Origin: Halicephalobus mephisto
Taxonomy: Eukaryota; Nematoda; Chromadorea; Rhabditida; Panagrolaimidae
NCBI GenBank assembly: GCA_009193035.1
Contig: SWDT01000024.1
Coordinates: forward strand, 1-64,000
Direction of reading: 5' to 3'
Length of the DNA: 64,000 nucleotides
Part shown: piece by piece, positions 42,303 through 53,933 of the stretch
Position numbering within the stretch: the first letter of the stretch is position 1
Layout: the number at the start of each line of letters is the position of its first letter
Notes under the pieces: generated by a model
Databases searched by the model: none
Told to the model about the DNA's origin: nothing
Seen by the model: the letters and a program-made list of their open reading frames with translations, nothing else
Translations under genes and position numbers: made by a program

Positions 42303-45300
42303 ATGTTTTTCTATAAGAAATATTCTTTGCTTGTAATTTCAATTTTCATTGCAGGTTATTTTCTGTTCTATGTGTATTTTGGAGAAGAAGAAGAATGGTA
42401 TATTTGTAAGTGGAAAATACAGTGTTTTAAGTATTTTTGACAGATTACAATTGTCGTAATTTGAGGTGTAATGGATAAAATTCAAAACGATCGTATTAAA
42501 TCCTTCAGAATTTCTTTGGATTTTTAAAAATTACATATATAAATAATTTAATATGATTTTAAGATGTTTTGTGGAGAGTGTTTCAAATTTGACCCATTAC
42601 CTATCAAATCATGTGATTCTAATTTGTCAAAAGTACTCCAAATATCCTGTTGATTACATATTTAACTTCTGATAACTAGTTTTATTTCAGCTCCAGATGA
42701 AGAAACTCCATTTAGAAATTATCCTGAGCAAATTGTTTGGCGAAATTTCAACGAGTGAGTTTAGTTAGGACATGACGCCGGAATGGATATCTTTCAGATG
42801 TGTGACACCCTTACAGGACCCTTTCGCTCCCGGGTTGGAAGATGTAGTTATCGAAAAATTTGATCTCTTTGAAAACTGTACTCCCACTTTTAAAAAACTA
42901 TCTTATATTAAAAATAACGTTTTATATATCGACAAAGAAGCAGGAAAATGCTTTTACAGGTTGGATTTCATAAAGCTGGATTTCCGAGTACTTGCATATT
43001 GTCAATGCTTCAGGTTCATAGTTCCAGTAAAGGAAAAAGATTACACAAGAAAAAGTTGGAAAGTATATGACTATTCCAGAATACCCGTGATTCCATATGA
43101 TTTTGTGGAAGTTAATTGTCTTTCGGGATACAAGTACGGTCATCACCAGATCTACATACCTCCGGAGGGACGAGGAAGACCGGCGAATGACACAAGGCCT
43201 AATGTCTACATATTTGGAATCGATGCTGTATCGAACCAGATGTTTCATCGATACCTCTACAGGACCAGTTACTGGGCTGAGCATGAGATGGAAGGAGTGA
43301 ACTTCATCAACTTCGGAAAAGTGGGGAAGAACTCAATCCCCAATCAGTTCCCAGCTACTTTTGGTAAGGTTTCGGAGCCATGTTCTGGTAGAATGAACTT
43401 TCAGGAAAAATGAGAGAAACAGTCCCGAATCCCACGGATTTCGACAGAGATTATCATTCCGAATTCAATGAAACTATCTGCAGCAACAAGATCCCCCTCG
43501 ACGAGCAATTCATTTCTCTAGTGTACAGGGATGCCGGTTACCGTACTGCCAGGATATTCGATGACAATATGGTCCATGATATTTCTTGCAAAGGATTTGA
43601 AGAGGAAATCCACGATCACCGAGATTACCCCTTCTACAGTTACTTTAGAGACCTCTGGAAGCTAACCAAGCAGATGCACAACCAGTCGTGTCGGAAAAGT
43701 CCCCATGACTACTTTGACCACTTTATGGATTACGTAAGGTCTGACTCGAAGAAACCTAAATTTATGATTCACATGATCGTCAAAACTGCTCATAATGACC
43801 CGAAAACCGGGGCTTCTTACGACAGGTATTTCCATGATGGATTTAGAAACGAAATGGACAAGGTGGGAAAATTTTTTTGAAGGAGCAGACCTAGTTGTTC
43901 AACTTTGGTCTCGACGTACATAATTGTTCTATTTCTTTTGACACAATTTCCAATGACTTCAGAGTGCTTTTTCGACTTTTGTGCATCTACTGGCTTTCAT
44001 AAATCGGCTGTACGACAGTTGCCCCCAGCGACATTTGCTCCTCTCTCTTTCGCAAGATTTATTTCTTTTTTTTTCGTTTTTATATCGGTTTTTATAGTTA
44101 AATTAACTTAATACTTTAGTTAAGTAAGAAAAATAGTGATTTAAAAAGAAAGAATGTCGAAATCAGTGCAGATCGAAAAGGAGAAAAACGGGAACCAACT
44201 GTCGCTGGGGAACCAACTGTCATACAGCCCATAAATTTCCATTAGTTAAGGCGAAAAATGGATTCAGAAAACATCCAAAATAAAGCTAAAGGAAATGGGT
44301 TGATTCACGTCGAAACCAATGTTAAATAATCTAATTTATTCCTTTAAAAGAGAAAAATCAATTTAGTCTTATTGAGCTTTGCTATCAGTTTCCGTTCGGG
44401 ACTAGTCGAATAGCTTTCTCTTTAAATTTATCTGCACTTCCAGTGTTTTCAGCGCTAACAAGGAGTTAGGTAGTTTGTTGTACAAAAATAATCGAAAGCA
44501 GTTTAAGTGTACTTCATTTTAGCTGAATCCAAAGGCTAGAACAGAGGAAATTATTCCGACAAGTCCCAAATGGAAATTTCTTAACATCGTTGACTAATAT
44601 GAGATTGGTGTTTCTCCTTTAAAATCGATGTTTTTAGTTTGACAACGATTTCCTAATTTTCTGGAGCGATCACGGAAATCATTTTGGAAGGATTGTTGAA
44701 AGTAAATTTGGATATGAAGACACAAGGAACCCGATGTTGATAATTATTCCTCCGAAGAGGTTTAGAGGGAAGCTAGATCATCCGGTGTACAGGAATTTAC
44801 TGGAAAATGCCAAGAAAATAATAAGTCCCTATGATTTTTACACAACTCTGGTCGATTTGGCCACGGTAAGTCCAGAGTGCGGAAATTGCATGAATAGTGT
44901 CCAAGAAAGAGCGATTTTCCTGATTTTTCGGATACTATTAAAGTTTTCACTTGTTCGAATAGGTGTTTTTAATCAGGAAATCGTTACTTCTTAATTATTG
45001 ACTCTGATTTCCATTTCATCAGATTCTCCTTCTTCAGGCAGATATTGACAATGAAGATTTTACAAAGCCCCTTACATTAGAACTGGCAAAGAGAAGAACA
45101 AACGGTCGGGTAAAAGTCCTCCATGGCTCCAGTCTCATCCGCCCTATAACTCGCCACAATGACTGCAAATCAGCCTTCATCCCTTTTCACTGGTGTCTCT
45201 GTGAATACCACTTCTTCATCCCCAACGACACCGAAGTTGTTTCCCCCAGGTTGATGTCCGTGTTGATGAATTTCACAACTAACAAATTTGAAATCAAAGA

Positions 45301-45481
45301 AAGCAATATTCTGCCCATACAGTTCAGCATTAGAGAACTCGCGATCAAACTCAATGAAGGTCGAAGGTTATTTTACGTCAAGTTACTGACGAAAAAAGTT
45401 CAAGATAGGATACAATTTGAAGGCTTCATTGAGTTAGAAAAAAATGGACCGGGTAGATTCGTAGGCAGAATAGAGCCGTAA
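42303..45481 (+). CDS. DUF229 (sulfatase-like fold) type II membrane protein
   Basis: Nematode-expanded DUF229 family with an alkaline-phosphatase/sulfatase-like fold; biochemical role unknown. Exons: 42303-42405, 42691-42754, 42798-43363, 43405-43862, 44638-44865 and 45038-45481, giving 620 aa with consistent phases. An N-terminal signal anchor (KKYSLLVISIFIAGYFLFYV) predicts a type II membrane protein. Family motifs: NVYIFGIDAVSNQMFHRYL (the GIDSxSR-type site; Ala replaces one Ser and Asn the Arg), FLIFWSDHGNHFG (metal-site DHG), PMLIIIPP, SPYDFYTTLVDLA. The C-terminal cysteine-containing part (DCKSAFIPFHWCLCEYHFF) also fits. Intron 43863-44637 carries an inverted-repeat element of about 430 bp. 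Confidence 0.92.
43898..44323. mobile_element. MITE-like element, family A, in DUF229 gene intron
   Basis: The left end caactttggtctcgacgta is matched by the inverted right end tacgtcgaaaccaa-type sequence at 44303-44323. The same ends occur at several other sites in the window (family A). About 425 bp, the longest copy, with no coding capacity. Confidence 0.65.
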
Positions 45482-48476
45482 ATAAATGAATTACTGTAAT
45501 TTGGTGTGTGAATGTTGTATTTACAGAAGATGGATAATTACTGTTAATAGAACAAAAAAGAGATTCGGAAACTATTAAGATCCTTAAAAAATTAAAGAAC
45601 ATTAACAATATCGATGCAATCAACTTCTCCATTAATAGAATTTTTTTCAGGTTTTTGGACATTTCTGAGAAATTTTATTTCTCAAAAACCTAGAAATTTA
45701 ATGTGACGAAAATAAGTTCTAAGCATCGTGAAAGCAATTTTTCTTTTTTCTTAAGAATGACCAAAAACCAAAAAAAAACAAAGTGCATTTATTAAAGACA
45801 GATTGCACTGTGTTAGGCTGGACAAAGTAATGATAAACGTTGCTTTGTAAACACTTCTGGGCTGCTACAACCTTGGATAAAACTACTAAGCACGAAAAAT
45901 TTTTGACCGGAAATTTTTTGTCCATTTGAATCCAAAGGCCTTTGTCAAACACGGAAGTGTAAAATAAGCTACGTTTTCCAGTCAATGGTTTCAACACTTC
46001 TTTGAAAATCGGACATAGTTTATGCTTCAAGCACCAGAATTATGTCGTGATTTTGGAGTAAGTTTAAATTTATCCTAACCTTAATCTCTTTAAATGGGAA
46101 AGGTTTTGTAATTTCCAGTCTTTTTCTAACCAAAAATGGACAAACAAGGGAAAAACGAGAAGCTCCACCAGAACTCCATTAGCGCTTCATTTGCTTTCGG
46201 AAAGACCTGCGGTGAAAAATTGTCTCCGATCTTTAGAAAATTATTTGTTACTTTTACTGCAAATCTACTATATAGAGTTTGTTGTTTTTCTAATTTGAGG
46301 AATTTGAACTTTCCTTTAAAAATTCGAACTTTGTGAAAGACTCGCATAATCCGAAGAGACCCATCCGTTCTCTCAGGGTCTTCAAGAGCGTTTGTGTAAA
46401 ACTCAACAGAGCGAGGCAATTCCGGCAAATTAACTACTTTGAACATTCTGTTTGCTCTAATGAATTTCGATAATATTTATTAATTTTGCCTTGGGTTGGG
46501 TTTTTAACTTCTCCCTCTTCCAGAGACTTTGAATTAAATCCCAGAAGCCCTATTATCGTGTTCAGAGGGCATTTGCCGACACTGATATGCTGACAGATAG
46601 CTCCTCTTCCTTGCAAGCACCAATAAATCAAAAAATCTCTCCAAGTTGGTAAAAGAAGAATTTTAAATTCCACTTTAATCCCTCATTTCAGATTCTCTCT
46701 GAATCCTAGATTCGAGTCCTTTCATCAATTACATATTTGGACCATAAAGTTGCCGTTTTTGACATTCGTCAACGCTTCTTTCCACATTTTCGTCCGCCAT
46801 TGAGCCCGTAATCAAATTTGCCACTTTTTCCCTGCTTCTGTTGTCAGTTCCATTCTGCCATTGACGAACTCGGTTTCCTCACTTAGAAAAGGCAAAAATC
46901 TCGGATTGTACTTATTTTTACTGGACTTGATTGTTAGGAATAATTTGATTCTACGGAGATTGGAGAGGGCTCTTTGCTTCGAGAGGTTCATGATTGCCCT
47001 TAAAAGTCAAAAATCGTCATTGACTTGAAGGCAGCTTCCTTCCAGATAAGGATTTTCAAAAAAGTAAGTTTTAACTTTTGTTGCGAAATTTGAATATTGT
47101 TTGGTAATGATTAGGAAGAAATTTGGAGTAGTACTTTTTAAGCGCCATTAAGTGTAGAAATGGACCAGAATCTTGAAAAACGTCTATTAAATTTTCCATG
47201 CAAATATTCAACGGAAGGAATTCATACATATTCGTTTTTTCGATAAATCGAAATTGTTTTTGGTTTTTGTCCGCTCTAATTGCATGGATAGTGTCTGCGA
47301 GTGGACGATTTTCCGACTTTCTTAAACACTATCCATTCGCTGGTGTCACAAGTGAAACTTGGATAGTGTCTGGAAAGTGTTCGAAATTATACTTCCCTAG
47401 TTACTATCTAAAAGTAAGTATTCTGCCTAGTTTTCGTCTAATTCATTGTTGTGCTGGATTTCTTTCTTCTGGCAAAATTAGTTCCCCCTCGATGAAACTT
47501 AAAAGACGAATTCTTTGTTCAAATAAAAGGAAGATGAGACGGCAAAACGCATACTTGGTCTCGGATTTTTTCCAACTAGATTAATGAAATCGATAGGTGT
47601 TGACATTTTTTTAAATTATGGAAAAATCTGAGGCAATTTTAATTATTGAAGATAATTCGAGAAAAAATTGATTGTTGTTTGGTTTTGTTTTTCAAAACTG
47701 AAGCTCGAGATAATACTCGAAGCTGTAATTCTTCGAAAAAGTCAAACAGACAGTTCCAATCATTTAAAATTGGGGTAAATATATAGATATTAATATTAAA
47801 TTAATCTTACCCAATAAGCCAAACCGAATGAGCGCTGCGAAAAGTGAACATTTTCAAATTAAAACATTCTTCGATTCTGTCTTTAATATGTTATTCAAAG
47901 ATTTCAACATGAATTCATTTAATAAGAAAAAACTTTAAAAATTATATCTCGAAGTAAACAGATATCAAATCGAAGCTCTTCAAAATGCATTTGAAATATG
48001 TAATCCAATTTTGATAAACGTCCTTCGAAAGCGAAATAATCTTGAAAATCCGGAAATCCGGAGCTGCGTCATTTCGCGTTTTTGTCATTTCCCAAAAAAC
48101 GATTGCATAACTTTAATGAGTGTAAAAAGTAGATTTAACTACAAAATAGAACTATGGAAAAAGGTAAATTGCCGCAAAAAACAGACATCTTCGGAAGTAG
48201 AAGTACAACCCGGACAAGTTAGTCAGGGGTTCCTTTGTTTTCCCAATACGCGATATATGAACTTTCTCACATTTATCTACTTTCTCTCTCAGAAGAACAT
48301 TTAGTAATAATTAAGTGGGGATTCTGAATAGGTATTTCTTACGCTAGAAAACAGCCATAACTTATTCCAAAAAACACTGACTAAAGTTGCTTCCTCTGTG
48401 AGTCCATTCCATGACGAAAGTTATCCAATGTCTTTCACTTGGCTGAAATTGTTAACTATACATTTTTTAGAAAATA
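45482..48476. other. Intergenic region
   Basis: 3 kb of AT-rich DNA. Short open frames (45719-46030 -, 46126-46446 -, 47198-47584 +, 48011-48304 +) lack introns, domains and splice signals. Inverted-repeat pieces of the GGATAGTGTCT family lie at 47286-47410. Nothing else recognised. Confidence 0.5.
47286..47410. mobile_element. Short inverted-repeat element, GGATAGTGTCT family
   Basis: ggatagtgtctgcgagtgga at 47287 is followed by the inverted acactatcc at about 47326, then by a second direct copy ggatagtgtctgg at about 47362. It resembles the element in the BTB gene intron (55992-56115). Non-coding. Confidence 0.45.
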
Positions 48477-49201
48477 ATGAAGTATCTGTTTCTTTTGCTA
48501 TTCTTCGTCTACGTCCGTCTCGTCTCTTCTCAAGGAATCTCCAACGAGATCCACGTGGGCGAGAAGAAGAAATGCAGTTCGATGAGCGAGCAGATCGTCT
48601 CTCGCTGTCTCCAGCCCATCCTCACTTACGCCACCTCCATCCAGGACAAGTCAGGCGGCGGGGGTCACTTCTCCCTCCAGGGAGGAGACATCTTCAAGAA
48701 GCTCTGTCAACTGTACTCTGACTTCAAGAAGTGCACGAGTTCTGTAAATTGTCACAGTATCTCGATGGAGGCTGTGGAGGCCAGTTATGGGTACATGTGC
48801 GGACCGGGGTTCCAGCTCTTCGAAGAACACGCTTCCTGCTTCGCCGAGGTCGAAAATCAGGAGGAATATGTCGTCTGTAAAAACGCAGCAAGCCAATCCA
48901 TGGACGACGCCTTGAAGGTGAAGAAAGACGACATGGACCTCTATTTCCACAAGCTCTGCAGTATCATGGACAACTACCTCAGATGCTGTCGTCCATTCGT
49001 CCAGGAGAAATGTGGACACGAGGCTTGGCAGTTGGTTTCTCAGGTAGGGGTTTCTTGATCGCTATTTCCGACCAAGGTCTGGTTCTCAAAACCACGCCGA
49101 ATTACCGTACATTATGACCTGGCTTGTCGTTTTTTCAGATCACCATGGACAGTCTCCACGTGACTATGCCTACTTGCGACGTGAATGCAGCTCTTAGATG
49201 A
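48477..49201 (+). CDS. Secreted Cys-rich protein, chondroitin proteoglycan 4 (CPG4)-like domain
   Basis: Two exons (48477-49043 and 49139-49201), 209 aa. An acceptor (cattttttag) ends 6 bp before the ATG, suggesting trans-splicing. A clear signal peptide (MKYLFLLLFFVYVRLVSSQG) is followed by a helical domain with about 13 regularly spaced Cys (KKCSSMSEQIVSRCLQP, LCQLYSDFKKC, GYMCGPGFQLF, YLRCCRPFVQEKCG, MPTCDV). This pattern is that of the nematode CPG4-type domain (PF15481 by recollection). No Ser-Gly-rich attachment stretch beyond GEK/SGGGG is obvious, so glycosaminoglycan attachment is not shown. Strikingly GC-rich codons compared with its neighbours suggest high expression. Confidence 0.8.
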
Positions 49202-49370
49202 ATCATCCAATTCATAATTATTATTATTTGTGTTCAGTTGTTTCATAACGGGATTTGTACTCACCTAATTTCGTAACCGACAGGATTCTGTCACTATCCT
49301 CATTAGAATTAAAACCATAAAACTCCAGTAAATAAACTCATTAACCTGATCGAAATGGTTGTCGAGATAG

Positions 49371-49562
49371 TTACAAAGGGGTATTCTGCGACCAGACAGA
49401 TTTTCCCTCGCGATCGGCACCTACGGACTTCCGTTGGTTGTCTTTATTCAATTTGGCATGCAAATATCCGTCGACTATAAGCAGTTTCCCATCAACACGG
49501 AAGGATAAACCAATAACTGGCAACGTGCAGTTTTCGATTCCAAGTCCACCCCAAAATGAAAC
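49371..49562 (-). CDS. Possible terminal exon of an unidentified gene
   Basis: On the minus strand a good acceptor (ttgttttcag) precedes a 63-codon open stretch (VSFWGGLGIENCTLPVIGLS... to ...SVWSQNTPL, stop). It looks protein-like, but no partner exon was found between it and the RING gene stop at 49826. It may be an alternative 3' exon or a remnant. Not recognised. Confidence 0.25.
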   Translation of the reverse strand, partial: VSFWGGLGIENCTLPVIGLSFRVDGKLLIVDGYLHAKLNKDNQRKSVGADREGKSVWSQNTPL

Positions 49563-49825
49563 CTGAAAACAATTTTTAAAAACTGATTTCAAGCTCATCT
49601 GTCAAATTATAAACTGTCGCGATTTCTAAAGACCCTAAATCTGCAACTTCCCATTCCAATTATGAAAAACATTATCACTTTGCTTTTTCCAAAATTCGAA
49701 AAATCAACCTTTTATTCTTCTTTCGTGAAATCAATTTTCTTCGTTTTGATAGAACAATATTACACACATAATAACAAATTACATTTTCTAAATAGGAAAT
49801 TTATAATCACCAAATAAGCAAATAT

Positions 49826-50677
49826 TCAGAAGGAACGGTGGAACTTTTTCACCTTGGTGGAGGAATTGCCAAAATTCATCTTCTGAAAAGCAGCCACCGG
49901 TTTGTCACAAAGACTGTTCTCCAGATCTGCCCTCTCCTTGAAGTACTTCTCGAAAGCTTCTTCGAAGTTGGCGAGGATGGTATTGCACTTGCTCAGATGA
50001 TGCCGATACTCCATATCGTGGACTCGTCGGAAGATCAAGGCTTGAGGGGTATTCAAGATGCCGTCGTTGAAATGGATCGCTCTTCTGATGGAAGAATAAC
50101 CATCAGACAACCTCCCTTTCTGAAGGGCGCCTTGGGCAACGAAGTAAGCATTTTGAGAGTGCTCGAACAACCTGAAATCGAACTTAACTGGATCAAATAC
50201 ATCGCAAACCCACAACTTCGGATCCATCTCCCGGAATTCCTTCATCGGCCAAGTTCTGTGGAGTCTGGCTACAGTGCTGATCCTGAAAGTGTCGAGACAA
50301 GAGTACTGTCTGTAGTCTTCGCTGTCTGAAACGAATTCATCCAATTCATGATCCAGATCCCTGGAAGTTTCGTTTCCCCGTCTGCAGTAGGGACAGAATC
50401 GCTCGTAGGTGAACCACTGTCTCACACAGTCCTTGTGGAACAGATGGCCGCAGGAGGTGATGCAGGTAGTGCCGGCGGTCAGCGAAGCATGGCAGATGGG
50501 GCAATCGTAATAAACCGCCTTGGAGGACAAAACCGGAACAACATTGTTGTTCGCCACTGCCTCGCTCTCTTGCGACCTGTACCGATGGACAGGGGACGCA
50601 ACCCTCGAGTAGGGCTGGAACTTCTTCTTGGTGGAGGGAGAGGTGGCCATCCGTTGGGCAGTGGGAGAGGTCTTCAT
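49826..50677 (-). CDS. RING-finger protein, putative E3 ubiquitin ligase
   Basis: Intronless frame of 283 aa. The N-terminus is basic and Ser/Thr/Pro-rich (MKTSPTAQRMATSPSTKKK). A RING-H2-type finger follows at about residues 58-100: YDCPICHASL, then TSCGHLFHKDCVRQW and FCPYC, giving the full set of zinc ligands. The remaining 180 residues include an acidic patch (DLDHELDEFVSDSEDY) and helical segments (IRRAIHFNDGILNTPQAL; NTILANFEEAFEKYFKER). RING proteins of this kind recruit ubiquitin-conjugating enzymes; the substrate is unknown. The sequence is richer in GC than its flanks. Confidence 0.85.
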   Translation of the reverse strand: MKTSPTAQRMATSPSTKKKFQPYSRVASPVHRYRSQESEAVANNNVVPVLSSKAVYYDCPICHASLTAGTTCITSCGHLFHKDCVRQWFTYERFCPYCRRGNETSRDLDHELDEFVSDSEDYRQYSCLDTFRISTVARLHRTWPMKEFREMDPKLWVCDVFDPVKFDFRLFEHSQNAYFVAQGALQKGRLSDGYSSIRRAIHFNDGILNTPQALIFRRVHDMEYRHHLSKCNTILANFEEAFEKYFKERADLENSLCDKPVAAFQKMNFGNSSTKVKKFHRSF

Positions 50678-53600
50678 GTCGGATACAGGTGGACTTGAAC
50701 TTCAAAGAAGTAGAATCGTTTGTGAATAATTGCAAGTGGCTCGAAATTTTCCAAAATATTAGGTTGTTGTGTTGCATCCCTCGGGGGCATTTCTTTCCTC
50801 ATACTTGCTATATGGTTCATAACATCCCTCTCAGGTGGAATTCGGTGATTTAGAGACGTTAAAGAGTGAATTTCCAGTGATTAATGAAGGAAATATGATT
50901 TATATCATTTTATTTAACGTAAAAGATTTTGTTTTTAAAAATTTTGCACTTGTTTTGAGCAGAAAATCATGTACAAAGTTCGGTATATCGATGAAATGAA
51001 GTCTGTCTTAAATTATAGAGGCAAATGAATTTAATTTTCGAAAACAAATTCGAATTAAACAAATTATCATGGTTCGTGATTTGAAGTCAGGGTTGTTGTG
51101 CTCTATACGACGAGAGAATTGTCCCAAATCTGTATTTCCAAACCAAAGAGATTCATTGAAAAAAATGGTCAATCAGAAAAGTCGAACTTTCTTCTCGATC
51201 AGCAATGTCCAGGGAAATCTTTCGCGGGAATAGTTTCATTTGATTATCGTCAATTTTTTTAACAAGTTCAATATTACTGGAACAAGAAAAAACCATCGAT
51301 GGATAAAAACCTAGGGCCACTGTTCAGCTACTTCCATTTAGTTGGATTGTTCAGAAACGACATTAAAAACAAGTAGCCAATTTTGTAGTCAAACCAATTC
51401 AAACATCATCAGCAGGACCACCACTTCACATCTGCTTTTCGGGAATGGAGGTTACAGAAATTACTGAATAGACAAGTTTTGGTCCCACGACGAATGATAC
51501 TGAAATTATTTTTGACCATGAATTTGGTTAATGGTCATTTGATTATTATTTTTAAAAAGTACAATAAATAACCATTTTCTATCCCAGATCTATCTGTAGT
51601 TCGGACGATATCCCGACAGGAAACCTGCTCAATGATGCTATTTGCGTCATTGCTTTCGATGATCCGAAAGAAAATAACGAGGTGATTCGTTCGATAAAGA
51701 TTTTTTGATCGAGAACGGCCCTTGAGATTGTTTTTGTTTTGGTTCTCTGGTCAAAAATGAATCTGACCATTGGTCATTGGAGGATTAACCGTGTTGGAGT
51801 ATTCACGCGGGAAATTTGAATAATTGGTCAATCGGACAGTACTTTCCAGATGATCTCTGACTCGTTGGTGATTTCAACTTGGAACATTCCAACGATTTGA
51901 CAAATAAAAACAATCTTAATTCTTGTCTTAAAAAAACAAATCAGTTTCGAAATGAGCTCATCCCAAGATCCAAGAATCGGCTGTTTCCCAGCTGACTGGC
52001 CACTGCGCGTGTTCTTGTCTCGTGTCAGTCCGAGTTAGCGGTTGTCAGTTCAAAGGGAAACGAGAGTCATCCATCCTTTGTTATGAACGAGTCACTTGCT
52101 ATCTTTCTTTTGTCAGATTCCGCAAAAAACGAATTTCGGTATTACTTAGGGTTTGCTTTTTGAATCATTTTAAAAATTGTCCGTTCATCTCTAATGTCAT
52201 TTTATATTCAAGGAAATACAAAACGCTCCAAAAAGCCTGAATTTGACATTTCTCCAACTTGATGAGTATTGAATGGATTTTAGTAATTTTATGTTTGACC
52301 TGGGCAACTGTCATTTTTTAAATATAAAAACATTGTGAAATTTACTTTCTTCGAAATATGAGGGACTTTAGTTTTTGTTCAGACATGTGTCTGATGAACT
52401 TTGGAACAGAACACCAAGGTTGACCTTGTGACATATAGGAAATTCTTTGCTCTTAGATCTTTCTGTAAAAACCACTTTAATCGCCCTGATTTTTGACATC
52501 CGATAAAATAACAATGCTATCTGGCTTTGAAAAAAGTATCGAAATCCATTTGATATTCTCTAAATTGGAACAATTTAAATTTCGATTTTCCTCAAAACAT
52601 CTGTGGTATTTAATGAACTTATAAAATTACCCTTTTTAATATATGCACGATTTTAGCTATAGTTGCGAATTTAACCGCTGCTAATTGACCTCGGTAGACT
52701 TTATACGAACCACGTGTCCATTTTCGATCCTGACCCTTCGATTTCGAAATGAGCTCGTCTTAATCATTCGAAAAAACGACTCGCTCAGTTCCTCTTCGTT
52801 GATCAGCTGTTCCCCGACTAGTTTTGCCCCATCCTGGTCGTTCTTTGTTTTCAACAGTGATCTTTTAATCTGGTTATTATTCCCTTAGAAAATCAGACGT
52901 TGTCGTTCAATTTTAATCCTGACGTGAGTTACAGTCCCCTTGAGTACGGTACACTAATTTGGCTTAAATCTCTTGTTTTCTGATTAGTCTCGCTGGAAAT
53001 GAAACGTGTTCCTTTATTAAATATTTAAAAATGGTTGAAAATCCATTAAAAATCCGGTGGGAAACAGAAATCTGACCTTGGATCAGGACAAAGATTGTAC
53101 AACCAGAGCTGTTCTTTTGAAGTTGGGTTAAAACTTCCCTTTTTCCACTTTTCCAATAAAGAACAATACCAGTGCTTTGCAGTGTTGTGTAGATGATTGA
53201 AATCCGCCTGACTGCAAACAACTGAAAAAGGCCCTTTTACGCGTGGGAAATTTGATCTTGTTACAGAATTGATTGTCCTCTTTTTTGGATCGTTGACACC
53301 TTTCAAATCGCTCTGGACCAAATCAGTTATGCAGATCTTGCCTCGGGCTCTCAAGTGTTACGTAGTTCTTATTTTGCGCGCTAAACTGGTCAGTTTTTCG
53401 GAGGGACAGCCAGATTCAGTCAGCTGATGGTTGTTTTTCTTGCCTCACGTTCTGGTCAAGAGGTGTTTTCAGAGTGTTTTTCACTCAAAGGAATTGGAGT
53501 TATCTAATTTAACTTTAAAAACAGTAAAAGTTTAAAAATAACTGTCCTCACTTGTGTTTTTTAATACTTTGTTTTGCACTACTTTTTTAATTTCTTCGAT

Positions 53601-53933
53601 TTAGAAAATTAATTTTTTTTAATTATGGAAATTTAATTTTTGAAGATTTAAAAAAAGTCAATTTATTAAGTATTTTTTAGTAGGTCAACGATTTGTAGAA
53701 ATGCTCAATTATGTTTCCTATCTGACTCCCGAGTTTTCTTTATCTCTAGAAAACTTGTAGTCTTGTCCACAAAAGTTGTGCTCCTTATTTGGTTCACTTT
53801 CTTCCGAATCGATTTTATTCACTCGGACGTGTTTTGTTTCGGTTGTCCTTCCAAAAAATGGCTCCACTTGTAGATTTGCAGTTGAATATTTCTTGTTATT
53901 TAACTACTGAGTATTTGCACTCGTCCTGTCGTT
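50678..53933. other. Intergenic region
   Basis: 3.3 kb of AT-rich DNA between the divergent RING and BTB genes. It contains an inverted-repeat element of family B (about 52235-52582) and a single family-A-like end at about 51475 (ttttggtcccacgacgaat). Open frames at 52964-53354 (-) and 52022-52240 (+) show no gene features. Confidence 0.5.
52235..52582. mobile_element. Inverted-repeat element, family B, intergenic
   Basis: Left arm tgatgagtattgaatggatt, right arm the inverted aatccatttgatattctcta, with inner ggaacagaacaccaa shared with the copy at 56.5 kb. About 350 bp. Confidence 0.6.
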
